A stretch of 64,000 bases of DNA from Enterobacter cloacae (GCA_014169315.1 AP022133.1:3844001-3908000); one strand, 5' to 3'; positions 29,127 to 40,282 are shown, counted from the first letter of the stretch. A program made the numbers and translations. Notes: generated from the sequence alone by a model not told the origin.

Positions 29127-30605
29127 ATGAAGAAATTGCTCCCCATCCTTATCGGCCTGGGCCTGACGGGCTTCAGTGCAATGAGCCAGGCAGATAACCT
29201 GTTACAGGTCTACCAGCAGGCACGTCTGGGCAACCCTGATTTACGTAAATCGGCGGCCGATCGTGATGCTGCGTTTGAAAAGATTAACGAAGCGCGTAGC
29301 CCATTGCTGCCGCAGTTAGGCTTAGGTGCAGATTATACCTACAGCAACGGTTTCCGCGATAGCAACGGCATTAACTCCAATGCCACCAGTGCATCACTGC
29401 AACTGACGCAGACGCTGTTTGATATGTCTAAATGGCGCGCACTGACGCTGCAGGAAAAGAGCGCAGGTATCCAGGATGTGACCTATCAGACCAACCAGCA
29501 AACGCTGATCCTGAACACCGCGACCGCCTACTTCAACGTGCTGAGCGCGATTGACTCGCTCTCCTATACCGAAGCGCAGAAACAGGCCATTTACCGCCAG
29601 TTAGATCAAACCACTCAGCGTTTCAACGTCGGCCTGGTGGCGATTACTGACGTCCAGAACGCCCGTTCACAGTACGACAGCGTACTGGCCAACGAAGTGA
29701 CCGCGCGTAACAACCTCGACAACGCGCTGGAATCACTGCGTCAGGTCACCGGTAACTACTACCCTGAGCTGGCTTCTCTGAACGTCGACAGCTTCAAAAC
29801 CGATAAGCCGCAGGCGGTAAACGCCCTGCTGAAAGAAGCGGAAAACCGTAACCTGACGCTGTTACAGGCGCGTCTGAGCCAGGATCTGGCTCGCGAGCAG
29901 ATCCGTCAGGCGCAGGATGGCCACCTGCCAACCCTGAGCCTGAGCGCCTCTACCGGCGTTTCTGATACCACCTACAGCGGTTCAAAAACCAATACGGCCC
30001 AGTATGACGACAGCAACATCGGTCAGAACAAAGTGGGTCTGAACTTCTCCCTGCCGCTGTACCAGGGCGGTATGGTGAACTCCCAGGTAAAACAGGCGCA
30101 GTACAACTTTGTTGGCGCGAGCGAGCAGCTGGAAAGCGCACACCGCAACGTGGTGCAGACCGTACGCTCGTCCTTTAACAACGTGAACGCCTCTATCAGT
30201 AGCATCAACGCTTATAAACAGGCCGTTGTCTCTGCCCAAAGCTCTCTGGATGCGATGGAAGCAGGCTACTCGGTCGGTACGCGTACCATCGTTGACGTTC
30301 TGGATGCGACCACCACGCTGTACAACGCCAAGCAGCAACTCTCCAGCGCACGTTACCAGTACCTGATTAACCAGCTGAATATCAAACAAGCGCTGGGTAC
30401 GCTGAACGAGCAGGATCTGCAGTCGCTGAACAGCGCACTGGGCAAGCCGATTTCGACTTCGCCTGAAAACGTTGCACCGGAGAACCCGCAGCAGGTTGCC
30501 GCCGTTGATAACTTCAACGGTAACAGCAACACCCCTGCTGCACAGCCAGCGGCAACGCGTTCCACGACGCCTGCCAGCAACGGTAATAATCCGTTCCGTC
30601 ACTAA
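29127..30605 (+). CDS. tolC: Outer membrane efflux channel TolC
   Basis: 492 residues with a signal peptide (MKKLLPILIGLGLTGFSAMSQA). The mature protein shows the two-fold TolC repeat, each half with a long alpha-helical hairpin and beta strands. TolC trimers form the exit duct for AcrAB-type pumps, the type I secretion system and siderophore export. A start at 29121 (Met-Gln-Met) is possible, but AAGGA is well spaced only for 29127. The C-terminal tail is Ala/Thr/Asn-rich and variable. It heads the tolC-ygiBC group. Confidence 0.96.
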   Translation: MKKLLPILIGLGLTGFSAMSQADNLLQVYQQARLGNPDLRKSAADRDAAFEKINEARSPLLPQLGLGADYTYSNGFRDSNGINSNATSASLQLTQTLFDMSKWRALTLQEKSAGIQDVTYQTNQQTLILNTATAYFNVLSAIDSLSYTEAQKQAIYRQLDQTTQRFNVGLVAITDVQNARSQYDSVLANEVTARNNLDNALESLRQVTGNYYPELASLNVDSFKTDKPQAVNALLKEAENRNLTLLQARLSQDLAREQIRQAQDGHLPTLSLSASTGVSDTTYSGSKTNTAQYDDSNIGQNKVGLNFSLPLYQGGMVNSQVKQAQYNFVGASEQLESAHRNVVQTVRSSFNNVNASISSINAYKQAVVSAQSSLDAMEAGYSVGTRTIVDVLDATTTLYNAKQQLSSARYQYLINQLNIKQALGTLNEQDLQSLNSALGKPISTSPENVAPENPQQVAAVDNFNGNSNTPAAQPAATRSTTPASNGNNPFRH

Positions 30606-30607
30606 GC

Positions 30608-30675
30608 ATTGCCTGATGGCGTTGCGCTTATCATGCCTGATTCACCGCAGGCCGGGTAAGCGCAGCGCCACCTGA
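30608..30675. repeat. REP-type palindromic element
   Basis: TGCCTGATGGCGTTGCGCTTATCA and GGCCGGGTAAGCGCAGCGCCACCTGAT form opposed REP units, a small BIME, directly after tolC. It may stabilise the tolC mRNA or limit read-through into ygiB. Confidence 0.8.
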
Positions 30676-30799
30676 TGTAAAATCACACTCAAACGTAAGC
30701 CAACGTAAAGATCCCCCTGATTCAGCCCCTCTTCGCTTCATTTTCAACCACTCATCCTCTATCCTGAGCGTTATTACCACTGGGTCCAGGAAGACAAAG

Positions 30800-31465
30800 A
30801 TGAAACGGACAAAATCCATTAATCACGCTTCGTTCCGCAAAAGCTGGAATGCGCGTCACCTTACACCTGTCGCACTGGCGATCACTGCCGTCTTTATGCT
30901 GGCGGGCTGTGAAAAAAGCGACGAAAATGTATCGCTGTATCAAAACGCGGACGACTGCTCTACCGCTACCGGTAAAACCGCAGAATGTACTACGGCTTAT
31001 AACAATGCCCTGAAAGAAGCAGAACGTACCGCACCGAAATATGCCTCACGCGAAGACTGCGTAGCGGAATTCGGTGAAGGCCAGTGCCAGCAAGCACCGG
31101 CTAAAGCGGGTACCGCGCCGGAAAACCAGGCGCAGGCACAGTCCAGCGGCAGTTTCTGGATGCCGCTGATGGCAGGCTACATGATGGGTCGCCTGATGGG
31201 TGGCGGTGCAGGCTTCCAGCAGCAGCCGCTGTTCAGCTCGAAAAACCCGGCCAGCCCGGCTTACGGTCAATACACCGATGCCAGCGGCAAAGGCTACGGC
31301 GCAGCAACGCCAGGCCGTACCATGACCGTCCCTAAAACGGCAATGGCACCAAAACCGGCGACCACCAGCACCATAACCCGTGGCGGGTTCGGTGAATCTG
31401 TCGCGAAACAAACCACCATGCAACGTAGCGCGACGGGTTCCTCTACCCGCTCAATGGGTGGTTGA
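30800..31465 (+). CDS. ygiB: DUF1190 lipoprotein-like protein YgiB
   Basis: 221 residues. A basic N-terminus precedes a hydrophobic segment ending in MLAGC, a lipobox-like sequence. The mature part has the [15 protein letters not shown] and [17 protein letters not shown] cysteine blocks and a Gly/Met-rich helix ([13 protein letters not shown]). The tail is Ser/Thr/Gly-rich. It is associated with tolC and ygiC in enterics; the molecular function is unknown. Its stop is 2 bp from the ygiC start. Confidence 0.92.
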   Translation: MKRTKSINHASFRKSWNARHLTPVALAITAVFMLAGCEKSDENVSLYQNADDCSTATGKTAECTTAYNNALKEAERTAPKYASREDCVAEFGEGQCQQAPAKAGTAPENQAQAQSSGSFWMPLMAGYMMGRLMGGGAGFQQQPLFSSKNPASPAYGQYTDASGKGYGAATPGRTMTVPKTAMAPKPATTSTITRGGFGESVAKQTTMQRSATGSSTRSMGG

Positions 31466-31467
31466 TC

Positions 31468-32628
31468 ATGGAACGAGTCAGTATCACCGAGCGCCCGGAC
31501 TGGCGTGAAAAAGCCACCGAATACGGTTTTAACTTCCACACCATGTACGGCGAACCGTACTGGTGTGAAGATGCTTACTACAAGCTCACGATTGCTCAGG
31601 TTGAGAAACTGGAAGAGGTAACGGCAGAACTGCACCAGATGTGCCTGAAGGTGGTGGAAAAAGTCATCGACAGCGACGCACTGATGGCGAAGTTCCGCAT
31701 TCCAAAACACACCTGGAGCTTTGTGCGCCAGTCGTGGAAAACCAGCCAGCCATCGCTTTACTCGCGTCTGGATCTGGCGTGGGACGGCGTGGGTGAACCT
31801 AAGCTCTTAGAAAACAACGCCGATACGCCAACCTCGTTGTACGAAGCGGCGTTCTTCCAGTGGATCTGGCTGGAAGACCAGGTCAATGCCGGGAACCTGC
31901 CGGAAGGCAGCGACCAGTTCAACAGCCTGCAGGAAAAGCTGATTGAGCGTTTCGCTGAGCTGCGTGAACAGCACGGTTTTAACCTGCTGCATCTTGCCTG
32001 CTGCCGCGACACGGAAGAAGACCGTGGAACGGTTCAGTATTTGCAGGACTGCGCAGCCGAAGCGGAAGTGGCGACCGAGTTCCTTTATATCGAAGATATC
32101 GGTCTGGGTGAGAAAGGCCAGTTCACCGATCTGCAGGATCAGGTGATCAGCAACCTGTTCAAACTCTACCCGTGGGAATACATGCTGCGCGAAATGTTCT
32201 CCACCAAGCTGGAAGATGCGGGCGTGCGCTGGCTGGAACCTGCCTGGAAGAGCATTATCTCCAACAAAGCTCTGCTGCCGATGCTGTGGGAGATGTTCCC
32301 GAACCACCCGAATCTGCTGCCTGCATACTTTGCGGAAGACGACCATCCGCAAATGGAGAAATACGTTATTAAGCCGATTTTCTCCCGTGAAGGGGCGAAC
32401 GTGTCGATTATCGAAAACGGCAAAACGCTGGAAGCGGCCGAAGGGCCTTACGGCGAAGAAGGGATGATCGTCCAGGAATTTTATCAACTGCCGAAGTTTG
32501 GCGACAGCTACACGCTGATTGGTAGCTGGCTTATCAACGATCAACCCGCCGGGATTGGTATTCGTGAAGACAGAGCGCTGATCACCCAGGATCTGTCACG
32601 ATTCTATCCACATATTTTCGTAGAGTAG
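31468..32628 (+). CDS. ygiC: Glutathionylspermidine-synthase-like ATP-grasp protein YgiC
   Basis: 386 residues, E. coli YgiC length. It is a C-terminal-type Gsp synthetase-like ATP-grasp domain ([30 protein letters not shown]). It lacks the amidase domain of true Gsp. By family it should ligate an amine to a peptide carboxylate; the physiological substrate is not known. Start ATG at 31468 rather than the in-frame TTG at 31462. Confidence 0.92.
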   Translation: MERVSITERPDWREKATEYGFNFHTMYGEPYWCEDAYYKLTIAQVEKLEEVTAELHQMCLKVVEKVIDSDALMAKFRIPKHTWSFVRQSWKTSQPSLYSRLDLAWDGVGEPKLLENNADTPTSLYEAAFFQWIWLEDQVNAGNLPEGSDQFNSLQEKLIERFAELREQHGFNLLHLACCRDTEEDRGTVQYLQDCAAEAEVATEFLYIEDIGLGEKGQFTDLQDQVISNLFKLYPWEYMLREMFSTKLEDAGVRWLEPAWKSIISNKALLPMLWEMFPNHPNLLPAYFAEDDHPQMEKYVIKPIFSREGANVSIIENGKTLEAAEGPYGEEGMIVQEFYQLPKFGDSYTLIGSWLINDQPAGIGIREDRALITQDLSRFYPHIFVE

Positions 32629-32640
32629 AGTGCAGCCCGA

Positions 32641-32678
32641 TGCTCTCACCCCGCCCCTCTTCCACAGGAAGAGGGAGC
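32641..32678. repeat. boxC-like GC-rich palindrome, copy 2
   Basis: TGCTCTCACCCCGCCCCTCTTCCACAGGAAGAGGGAGC in inverted orientation relative to copy 1, between convergent ygiC and ygiD. Confidence 0.7.
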
Positions 32679-32687
32679 AAGCACGAC

Positions 32688-32714
32688 AAACGGTAACCTC
32701 TGGTTGCCGTTTTG
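32688..32714. terminator. Bidirectional terminator ygiC/ygiD
   Basis: AAACGGTAACC / GGTTGCCGTTT stem with flanking A and T runs, 7 bp from the ygiD stop. It is almost the same hairpin as that after ubiK (35849-35876). Confidence 0.8.
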
Positions 32715-32720
32715 CTTTGA

Positions 32721-33509
32721 TTACCCTATCTGCACCGACAGCATACTCAAACTGCCCATTTCAATGCCATCAACCGGAAGGGTAATCGGTTCCTGGCCGT
32801 CCCACGCGCCTAAGACATACAGCAGAGGCAGGAAGTGATCCGGCGTTGGGTTGGAGAGCGACCCCCCTTCACTTTCCATGTAGTTCACCAGCGGGTGCTG
32901 TTCAACCGGGCCTTGCCAGGTCAGATTGGCTTTTACATAGTCGTTAAAGGATGTCGCCCACGGGTACGGTGTGTTTTCGCCGTGCCAGCGTGCCGTGCGC
33001 AGGTTATGCACCACGTTACCGCTTGCGACCAGCATAATACCTTCATCACGAAGGCTGGCCAGTTTACGCCCCATCTCCATGTGCCAGGCTGCCGGTTTGG
33101 TGCTGTCGATGCTCAGCTGCACCATCGGGATATCAGCATCCGGGTACATTTTAATCAGCACACCCCACGAGCCGTGGTCAAAACCCCACGCTTCTTTATC
33201 CAGTGTGACCGGAACAGGTGCCAGCAGATCCACCAGCTGTTGCGCCAGCTCCGGAGAGCCAGGAGCAGGGTAATGCGTGTCGTACAGTGCCTGCGGGAAA
33301 CCACCGAAATCATGAATGGTTTTCGGGGCTTCCATCGCGGTGACGCCAGTACCACGCGTGAACCAGTGTGCAGAAACCACCACAATCGCTTTCGGGCGCG
33401 GCAACGTCTCACCCAGATGACGCCAGGCGCGGGTATAAACGTTATCTTCCAGAACGTTCATTGGGCTGCCGTGGCCTAAAAACAGTGCAGGCATACGTGA
33501 AGAAGTCAT
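32721..33509 (-). CDS. ygiD: 4,5-DOPA extradiol dioxygenase
   Basis: 262 residues of the LigB/DODA family. Metal-ligand motifs are GHGSPM near residue 13, SAHW near residue 46 and GNVVHNL near residue 165. YgiD opens the ring of L-DOPA between carbons 4 and 5 in E. coli; the in vivo substrate is unclear. It is convergent with ygiC and divergent from zupT. Confidence 0.92.
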   Translation of the reverse strand: MTSSRMPALFLGHGSPMNVLEDNVYTRAWRHLGETLPRPKAIVVVSAHWFTRGTGVTAMEAPKTIHDFGGFPQALYDTHYPAPGSPELAQQLVDLLAPVPVTLDKEAWGFDHGSWGVLIKMYPDADIPMVQLSIDSTKPAAWHMEMGRKLASLRDEGIMLVASGNVVHNLRTARWHGENTPYPWATSFNDYVKANLTWQGPVEQHPLVNYMESEGGSLSNPTPDHFLPLLYVLGAWDGQEPITLPVDGIEMGSLSMLSVQIG

Positions 33510-33677
33510 GGCGATATCCTTACAGAAGGTGTCAATTTAATGGTGCTACATTACGCGTAATCTGGCGAGGATGAACGCAGATAACCGTGATGATCATCAT
33601 CAGGAAATTTGAATGTAAGGAATGTGTAAAGCATAACAACCTCACTCGCTTTGGCCGCAATGAATCATTAATATAAA

Positions 33678-33692
33678 TGAGAATTATTATCA
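33678..33692. promoter_or_regulatory. Fur box upstream of zupT
   Basis: TGAGAATTATTATCA matches the 7-1-7 Fur consensus TGATAATNATTATCA at 13 of 14 defined positions. It ends 13 bp before the zupT start, in a position to block translation or promoter clearance. Confidence 0.75.
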
Positions 33693-33705
33693 TAAGGAAA
33701 AATGC

Positions 33706-34479
33706 ATGTCAGTCCCCTTGATCCTGACCCTATTTGCAGGTGCCGCGACCTTCCTTGGTGCATTCCTCGGTGTACTCGGCCAGAAGCCGTCTAACCGTGT
33801 GCTGGCTTTCTCGCTCGGCTTTGCCGCCGGGATCATGCTGCTTATCTCTTTGATGGAAATGCTGCCTGCCGCATTGGGCACAGAAGGGATGTCGCCTGTT
33901 CTGGGTTACGGCATGTTTGTGTTTGGACTGCTGGGCTACTTTGCTCTCGACCGAATGCTGCCCCACGCACACCCACAGGATTTGATGCAGAAAAACATCA
34001 CGCCGTTACCGGGCAGTATTAAGCGAACCGCTATTCTGCTGACGCTTGGCATCAGCCTGCATAATTTCCCGGAGGGCGTTGCCACCTACGTGACCGCCAG
34101 TAATAACCTTGAGCTGGGTTTTGGTATCGCGCTGGCAGTAGCCTTACACAATATTCCTGAAGGACTGGCCGTTGCCGGACCGGTATATGCAGCCACAGGG
34201 TCGAAACGCACTGCCGTATTCTGGGCGGGGATCTCAGGACTGGCCGAAATTCTTGGTGGTGTCCTGGCCTGGCTGATCCTCGGTAGTCTGGTTTCGCCTG
34301 TCGTGATGGCCGCTATTATGGCCGCGGTGGCAGGTATCATGGTCGCACTGTCCGTGGATGAGTTAATGCCGCTGGCAAAAGAGATCGATCCGAATAACAA
34401 CCCGAGCTACGGCGTTCTGTGCGGGATGTCGGTGATGGGGTTGAGTCTGGTATTGCTACAGGCAGCGGGCATCGGATAA
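33706..34479 (+). CDS. zupT: Zinc/divalent metal transporter ZupT
   Basis: 257 residues, ZIP family with eight membrane helices. The metal path motifs are HNFPEG in TM4 and HNIPEG in TM5. It imports Zn2+ and also Fe2+, Mn2+ and Co2+ in E. coli. The cytoplasmic loop (LPHAHPQDL) is short. RBS AAGGAAAA lies before the ATG, and a Fur box overlaps the leader. Confidence 0.95.
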   Translation: MSVPLILTLFAGAATFLGAFLGVLGQKPSNRVLAFSLGFAAGIMLLISLMEMLPAALGTEGMSPVLGYGMFVFGLLGYFALDRMLPHAHPQDLMQKNITPLPGSIKRTAILLTLGISLHNFPEGVATYVTASNNLELGFGIALAVALHNIPEGLAVAGPVYAATGSKRTAVFWAGISGLAEILGGVLAWLILGSLVSPVVMAAIMAAVAGIMVALSVDELMPLAKEIDPNNNPSYGVLCGMSVMGLSLVLLQAAGIG

Positions 34480-34482
34480 AAG

Positions 34483-34506
34483 AACGCCGGGATATCCCGG
34501 CGTTTT
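34483..34506. terminator. Bidirectional terminator zupT/ribB
   Basis: A perfect AACGCCGGGAT / ATCCCGGCGTT palindrome with a short T-run, 3 bp from the zupT stop and 5 bp from the ribB stop. Confidence 0.85.
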
Positions 34507-34510
34507 ACTG

Positions 34511-35164
34511 TCAGCTGGCTTTGCGCTCGTGCGCCTGGCGGTACTCCACCAGATCTTCAATTGTCACCACCGGCATATTGTGCAGGCGGGCAAAAGTGAT
34601 GCACTCTGGCGCACGTGCCATCGTACCGTCATCGTTGGTCAGCTCACACAGCACACCTGCTGGTTTGAAGCCTGCCAGCGTGACCAGGTCGATGGTCGCT
34701 TCGGTGTGGCCGCCGCGAGTCAGTACACCACCCGCTTGCGCGCGCAGCGGGAAGACATGGCCAGGGCGGTGCAGGTCGGATGGTTTCGCACCATCGGCAA
34801 TCGCTGCACGCACGGTGGTCAGACGGTCAGCCGCAGACACACCGGTCGTCACGCCATGCGCAGCTTCGATGGTCACGGTAAAACCTGTACCAAAGGCGCT
34901 GGTGTTGTTTTCAACCATCATTGGCAGGTCGAGCTGCTTGCGACGGTCTTCGTTAATACACAGGCATACGATGCCGCTGCCATGACGAATGGTCAGCGCC
35001 ATCTGCTCAACGGTCATGTTTTCGGCGGCGAAAATCATGTCGCCTTCGTTTTCACGGTTTTCATCGTCAAGCACCATTACACCGCGGCCTTCGCGCAGTG
35101 CATCCAGTGCATGTTCAATACGTTGAGTTGACGTGCCAAAAGAGGAAAGTAGCGTCTGATTCAT
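34511..35164 (-). CDS. ribB: 3,4-dihydroxy-2-butanone 4-phosphate synthase
   Basis: 217 residues, monofunctional RibB without a GTP cyclohydrolase domain. It converts ribulose 5-phosphate to the four-carbon riboflavin precursor. The acidic active-site loop [10 protein letters not shown] is at residues about 33-42, and [13 protein letters not shown] binds phosphate. Expression is controlled by the FMN riboswitch 111 bp upstream. Confidence 0.96.
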   Translation of the reverse strand: MNQTLLSSFGTSTQRIEHALDALREGRGVMVLDDENRENEGDMIFAAENMTVEQMALTIRHGSGIVCLCINEDRRKQLDLPMMVENNTSAFGTGFTVTIEAAHGVTTGVSAADRLTTVRAAIADGAKPSDLHRPGHVFPLRAQAGGVLTRGGHTEATIDLVTLAGFKPAGVLCELTNDDGTMARAPECITFARLHNMPVVTIEDLVEYRQAHERKAS

Positions 35165-35275
35165 GGTAAAAAAAACCTCATTAAATTTATGGTTACCAGA
35201 ATCAGGGCAGTCTTAGGAGCGCCGTATAAGCGGCAAAAAAATAACGTGAGCGGGCCCATGCCCGACTGGATCGTT

Positions 35276-35421
35276 ACTCTCTCCCATCCGGACTCTAACC
35301 GTCGGCCCCGGAATTACACCGGATCTGCTGACCTTTGAGTTTTCACCCAAAGCGCTCGCGGGCTTTCAGCAAGACGCTGATTTACCGCCGGTGGGGAATT
35401 TCGCCCCGCCCTGAGAATAAG
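35276..35421 (-). ncRNA. FMN riboswitch (RFN element) of ribB
   Basis: On the minus strand the conserved RFN blocks are present in order: CAGGGCGGGG, AATTCCCCACCGGCGGTA, AGCCCGCGAGCGC, GGTCAGCAGATCCGGT, AATTCCGGGGCCGACGG and AGAGTCCGGATGGGAGA. It binds FMN and shuts down ribB. A GC hairpin with following T-run between it and ribB (GCCCGCTCACGTTATTTTTTTG, around 35236-35257) may act as the expression platform. Confidence 0.95.
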
Positions 35422-35542
35422 CGAGATAACTATAACGCTATTGATTACCCTGGGCAATGCATAAGCATCAAACAATTTTGTTTAACCCACGCCATGACGC
35501 GCTACAATGGGCACTAACACCTTTTGATCAAGGGAAGCCACA

Positions 35543-35839
35543 ATGATTGACCCAAAAAAAATTGAGCAAATTGCGCGTCAGGTTCATGAATCCATGCCGA
35601 AAGGCATTCGTGAATTTGGTGATGACGTTGAGAAGAAAATCCGCCAGACGCTGCAGGCACAGCTGGTTCGCCTTGATTTAGTCAGCCGTGAAGAATTTGA
35701 TGTGCAAACGCAGGTTCTGCTGCGCACCCGCGAAAAACTGGCGCTGCTGGAACAGCGTCTGACCGAGCTGGAAAACCGCAATGCACCGGAAGACGTGAAA
35801 CCGGCACCAGCGATCCCGCCGGTGGATGACCAGGAGTAA
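35543..35839 (+). CDS. ubiK: Ubiquinone biosynthesis accessory factor UbiK
   Basis: 98 residues of the BMFP family (formerly YqiC). An amphipathic N-terminal helix ([23 protein letters not shown]) is followed by a trimeric coiled coil ([18 protein letters not shown]) and a Pro-rich tail. It supports UbiJ in aerobic coenzyme Q synthesis. RBS AAGGGAAG precedes the ATG. In E. coli the fimbrial/yqi genes and sib RNAs separate it from hldE; here the gap is only 95 bp. Confidence 0.92.
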   Translation: MIDPKKIEQIARQVHESMPKGIREFGDDVEKKIRQTLQAQLVRLDLVSREEFDVQTQVLLRTREKLALLEQRLTELENRNAPEDVKPAPAIPPVDDQE

Positions 35840-35848
35840 GGTAAATGC

Positions 35849-35876
35849 AAAACGGTAACCGAGGTTGCCGTTTTTA
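35849..35876 (+). terminator. ubiK terminator
   Basis: AAACGGTAACC / GGTTGCCGTTTTT stem-loop with U-run, 9 bp after the ubiK stop. Confidence 0.85.
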
Positions 35877-35882
35877 GTGTTT

Positions 35883-35928
35883 GCTCCCTCTCCCACTGGG
35901 AGAGGGTTGGGGTGAGGGCATCAGCCCG
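35883..35928. repeat. boxC-like GC-rich palindrome, copy 3
   Basis: CTCCCTCTCCCACTGGGAGAGGGTTGGGGTGAGGGCATCAG between convergent ubiK and hldE. Confidence 0.75.
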
Positions 35929-35934
35929 CACAGA

Positions 35935-37365
35935 TTACTGACTGTCTTTCTGGATCTTCTTAATGATGTTGGTGGTAGAACACCCGTCCTCAAAGTTGAG
36001 CACCATCACTTCACCGCCGTTAGCCCAGACCTCTTCGCTACCGGCAATTTGCTCTGGTTTGTAATCGCCACCTTTCACCAGCAGGTCTGGCAAGATACCG
36101 GCTATCAAACGCTGTGGAGTATCTTCTTCAAACGACACGACCCAGTCCACGGCTTCCAGCGCACCGAGCACAATCATACGCTGCTCCAGCGGGTTCACCG
36201 GGCGCGTTTCGCCTTTCAGGCGTTTCGTTGACGCATCGCTGTTCACCGCCACAATCAGGCGATCGCCCAGCTTGCGCGCATTCGCCAGATAAGAGACGTG
36301 GCCCGCGTGCAAAATGTCGAACACACCGTTGGTCATCACCACTTTCTCACCACGCTTGCGCGCAGCAGCAACGGCCGCTTTCAGCTCGTCTTCGCTCATC
36401 ACGCCAAACCCGGTATCCGCACGACCGCGCACCGCGTTTTCCAGCTCGATAGGCGAAACGGTTGAAGTACCAAGTTTACCGACCACCACACCTGCAGCGG
36501 CGTTGGCGAAGTAACACGCTTCTTCAAGAGAGTTGCCTGCCGCCAGCGTTGCCGCCAGCACGCCAATCACCGTATCACCGGCACCGGTCACGTCGTAGAC
36601 TTCCTGCGCCTGGGTTGGCATATGCAGTGGGGCTTTGCCCGGCTGCAACAGCGTCATCCCCTGCTCGGAACGGGTCACCAGCAGTGCAGAAAGTTCGAAA
36701 TCAGCGATGATTTTCATGCCGCGTTCAACCAGCTCTTGCTCGGTTTTACACTTACCCGCCACCGCTTCAAACTCAGAGAGGTTTGGCGTCAGCAGCGTTG
36801 CACCACGATAGCGCTCAAAGTCCGTGCCTTTCGGGTCGATCAGCACCGGTACATTGGCTTTACGCGCCAGCTGGATCATCGTCTGCACGCTCGCCAGCGC
36901 GCCTTTGGCATAGTCGGACAGCACCAGCGCACCGATACCGCCCAGAGCCTGATTGATACGCTCGTGCAGCGGCTCAGGATCAACGCCTTCAAACCCTTCT
37001 TCAAAGTCGAGGCGGATCAGTTGCTGGTTACGCGACAGCACGCGCAGCTTGGTGATCGTCGGGTGTGTCGGAACAGAAACGAAGTCGCACTTCACGTTCA
37101 CGTCCGCCAGCGACTTGCTCAGCGCACGCGCCGCATCATCGATGCCGGTCAGGCCCACCAGACGCGAATGTGCGCCCAGAGAGGCAATGTTCATCGCCAC
37201 GTTTGCCGCGCCGCCAGGACGCTCTTCAATGGTGTCGACCTTAACCACCGGTACCGGTGCTTCCGGGGAGATGCGGCTGGTCGGCCCATACCAGTAGCGA
37301 TCCAGCATCACATCACCGACAACCATAACTCCAGCACGTTCAAACTCTGGCAGTGTTACTTTCAT
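35935..37365 (-). CDS. hldE: Bifunctional heptose 7-phosphate kinase / heptose 1-phosphate adenylyltransferase
   Basis: 476 residues. Residues 1 to about 318 are a PfkB-type sugar kinase with the GAGDTVIG anion-hole motif near residue 262. Residues about 340-476 are a nucleotidyltransferase with TNGVFD and HAGH near residue 345. It carries out two steps in making ADP-L-glycero-D-manno-heptose for the LPS inner core. It sits 40 bp downstream of glnE on the same strand. Confidence 0.96.
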   Translation of the reverse strand: MKVTLPEFERAGVMVVGDVMLDRYWYGPTSRISPEAPVPVVKVDTIEERPGGAANVAMNIASLGAHSRLVGLTGIDDAARALSKSLADVNVKCDFVSVPTHPTITKLRVLSRNQQLIRLDFEEGFEGVDPEPLHERINQALGGIGALVLSDYAKGALASVQTMIQLARKANVPVLIDPKGTDFERYRGATLLTPNLSEFEAVAGKCKTEQELVERGMKIIADFELSALLVTRSEQGMTLLQPGKAPLHMPTQAQEVYDVTGAGDTVIGVLAATLAAGNSLEEACYFANAAAGVVVGKLGTSTVSPIELENAVRGRADTGFGVMSEDELKAAVAAARKRGEKVVMTNGVFDILHAGHVSYLANARKLGDRLIVAVNSDASTKRLKGETRPVNPLEQRMIVLGALEAVDWVVSFEEDTPQRLIAGILPDLLVKGGDYKPEQIAGSEEVWANGGEVMVLNFEDGCSTTNIIKKIQKDSQ

Positions 37366-37405
37366 TCCTGACTCCAGAAAGATTCACAATTTGCGCGCGA
37401 TAATA

Positions 37406-40261
37406 TCACACTTGTTTTGTTACGCACGGTTCCACCAGCCACTTCTGCCAGCTTGTCGTCACCTGAGCGCGCTCATCGGCAAAGCAGTCAAGCGCCACAT
37501 GGCCCGGCTGTTCCTGTAAGGCCAGATGATGCAACTCATCACGCAGCGTGGTGTAGGCGCGCGTTAAGGACTGCGCTTCCTGCTCATCCATAATGTCGTT
37601 TTGTGCGAGCAGCTCCAGAATGCGCACGTTATCAGACCAGCGAATGAGCTTCGGCTTCTCGTGTGCATGACGCAGCACCAGATACTGGGTGATGAACTCA
37701 ATATCCGTAATACCACCCTCATCGGCTTTAATATCAAAGCGATCGCGATGCTTATTCCCCAAATGCGCACGCATCTTCTCACGCATCTCACGCACTTCGG
37801 TTTGCAGCGTACTGCCGTCACGTACGATGGTCATCACGTCCCGGCGGATCGCATCAAACTGGGTTTTCAGCAGCGGGTCGCCATACACCACGCGGGCGCG
37901 CACCAGCGCCTGATGCTCCCACGTCCAGGCCTCATTTTTCTGGTAATCCGCAAACGAGTCCGTTGAAGTAACCAACATTCCTGCCGCGCCGGACGGACGC
38001 AAACGCGCATCCACTTCGTACAAAATGCCCGATGACGTGCGGGTGCTGAACAGGTGCATAATGCGCTGGGCCAGACGCAGGTAGAACTGACGCCCGTCTA
38101 TTTCACGTTCGCCATCGGTCATCACGTCCACCGGGCAATCGTGCAGGAAAATAAGGTCAAGATCAGAGCTATACCCCAGCTCCCAGCCGCCGAGCTTGCC
38201 GTAACCGACAACCGCAAAGCCACGGCCTTCGCGATCGGCCAGGTGTTTCGGCTGGCCGTAACGCGCCACCATCTGCACCCACGCCTGATGCACCACCGCG
38301 TCGATGATCGCTTCGGCAAGCCATGTTAAGTGATCGCTCACTTTCATCACCGGCAACGTACCAGCGATATCTGCCGCCGCCACGCGCAGCATTTGCGCCT
38401 GTTTAAACTGACGCAGCGCTTCCAGCTGTTGTTCTTCGTCCTCTTCCGGCACGCGCAGCAGATACTGACGCAATTCGTCACGGTAGGCATCCGTCGCCGT
38501 CGGCTGATAAAGCGTATTCGGATCAAGCAGTTCGTCCAGCAGCAGCGGATAACGCGCCAGCTTGTTGGCGACCATCGGCGAGGCGGCGCAGAGCGTAATC
38601 AGGTGCTTCAGTGCGCCGGGAAACTCGCTCAGTAGCTCAAGATAGGTCGTACGCGTGATGATGCCGCTCAACAGCGGCATCATGCGCGACAGCGGTACCG
38701 GCGCATCCGCCCGCGAGCAGACCTCGCTCAGCAGATACGGCATCAGGTGATCCAGCACCTGGCGGCCACGCGGGCCAATGGCGCGCTTGTTCAGTTCGAG
38801 ACGGAAATCGGCGATCAGCGACAACACCCGGTGGCGGTCGTCATCGCTCAGGTGCGCCAGCACTGGCGTGGTGTCATCTTCCTGAAGTGCGTCCTGCCAC
38901 AGCTCGCGCCAGTGTTCAGACAGCGTATCATCCTGCGATTCACTTTCGTCGTCGCCAATCAGCTCGTTAAAGATACGGCGCACGCCCGCCATGTGGGCAT
39001 CCAGCCGTTCGGTCAATGCCGTCCAGTCACCCACACGCATCCCCCAGGCCAGACGCGCCCGATTCAGGTCATCGCCCGGCAGAGTCTGGGTTTGTTCATC
39101 GTTGATGCTTTGCAGCAGGTTTTCCAGACGACGCAGGAAGAGATAAGCCTCGCGCAGGGTTTGCGCGTCGCCTGCCGGTAGCAGGTGCAGTTGCTCAATG
39201 GCAGAGAGCGTCGGGAGCAAGGAACGGGACTGCAAAGACGGTTCGCGTCCTCCACGGATCAGCTGGAAGACCTGCACGATAAATTCAATTTCACGGATGC
39301 CGCCCGCACCAAGCTTGATGTTATCTTTCAGACCACGACGGCGCACCTCACGGGCAATCATCCCCTTCATGTTACGCAGGGACTGGATCACACTGAAATC
39401 GATGTAGCGACGGAACACGAACGGACGCAGCATGGCGCGCAGCTCATTGGCGTAAGCATCGTCACCGTCGCCCATGATCCGCGCTTTGACCATCGCATAG
39501 CGCTCCCAGTCGCGTCCCTGCTCCTGGTAATAATCTTCCAGCGCGGCAAAGCTCAGCACCAGCGGGCCGCTATCGCCAAACGGACGTAAACGCATGTCCA
39601 CACGATAGACAAAACCGTCCTGTGTCGGCTGATCCAGCGCCTTAATAAGACGCTGGCCGAGACGGGTAAAGAACTGGGCATTGTCCAGTTCACGACGACC
39701 ACCACGCGTGGAGCCGTTCTCCGGCCAGGCAAAAATCAGGTCGATATCAGAGGAGAAATTCAGCTCGCAGCCGCCCAGCTTGCCCATCCCCAGGATCAAC
39801 AGCGGCTGAGGAACCCCCTCTTCGTTGCACGGCGTCCCCCACTCTTTACAACAGGCCGCGTAAAGCCAGTCCCGCGCGGCGACGATCAACGTCTGCGCCA
39901 GCTCGCTCAACTGCAGAAGCGTGCTTTCTTCGCTGACCCGCTCCAGCGCCTGAGCCCAGGCAATACGCACCATCACCCGACGACGGAACTGGCGCAAAAC
40001 GCGCATCAGCGCAGCTTCCTCCGCCACATCTGCAAGCGCGGTTTGCAACCAGCTGGCATAATGCCGCCACTCTTCCGCCTGCGGCGGTGAGTTCTCAAGC
40101 TCCGCCAGCCAGTCAGGGTTGGCGGTGAGACTTTCCTGCACAAAATCACTAAAAGTGAGCATGCTTCTGGCCTGCTCGCTTAACGATGACGCCGATAATG
40201 ACTCAGGCAGACGTTCGCAAACGGTCTGCCACTGCTGCTGTAACTGCGAAGAAAGCGGCAT
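37406..40261 (-). CDS. glnE: Glutamine synthetase adenylyltransferase/deadenylase
   Basis: 951 residues with two nucleotidyltransferase domains. The N-terminal deadenylylase has GMGKLGG...SDIDLIF near residues 155-175. The C-terminal adenylylase has GYGKLGG...SDLDLIF near residues 690-710. Helical regulatory regions lie between, where PII binds. It adenylylates GlnA when glutamine is high and reverses this under nitrogen limitation. It is the middle gene of ygiF-glnE-hldE. Confidence 0.96.
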   Translation of the reverse strand: MPLSSQLQQQWQTVCERLPESLSASSLSEQARSMLTFSDFVQESLTANPDWLAELENSPPQAEEWRHYASWLQTALADVAEEAALMRVLRQFRRRVMVRIAWAQALERVSEESTLLQLSELAQTLIVAARDWLYAACCKEWGTPCNEEGVPQPLLILGMGKLGGCELNFSSDIDLIFAWPENGSTRGGRRELDNAQFFTRLGQRLIKALDQPTQDGFVYRVDMRLRPFGDSGPLVLSFAALEDYYQEQGRDWERYAMVKARIMGDGDDAYANELRAMLRPFVFRRYIDFSVIQSLRNMKGMIAREVRRRGLKDNIKLGAGGIREIEFIVQVFQLIRGGREPSLQSRSLLPTLSAIEQLHLLPAGDAQTLREAYLFLRRLENLLQSINDEQTQTLPGDDLNRARLAWGMRVGDWTALTERLDAHMAGVRRIFNELIGDDESESQDDTLSEHWRELWQDALQEDDTTPVLAHLSDDDRHRVLSLIADFRLELNKRAIGPRGRQVLDHLMPYLLSEVCSRADAPVPLSRMMPLLSGIITRTTYLELLSEFPGALKHLITLCAASPMVANKLARYPLLLDELLDPNTLYQPTATDAYRDELRQYLLRVPEEDEEQQLEALRQFKQAQMLRVAAADIAGTLPVMKVSDHLTWLAEAIIDAVVHQAWVQMVARYGQPKHLADREGRGFAVVGYGKLGGWELGYSSDLDLIFLHDCPVDVMTDGEREIDGRQFYLRLAQRIMHLFSTRTSSGILYEVDARLRPSGAAGMLVTSTDSFADYQKNEAWTWEHQALVRARVVYGDPLLKTQFDAIRRDVMTIVRDGSTLQTEVREMREKMRAHLGNKHRDRFDIKADEGGITDIEFITQYLVLRHAHEKPKLIRWSDNVRILELLAQNDIMDEQEAQSLTRAYTTLRDELHHLALQEQPGHVALDCFADERAQVTTSWQKWLVEPCVTKQV

Positions 40262-40282
40262 TATAGGGGTTCCTTGCCAGAG

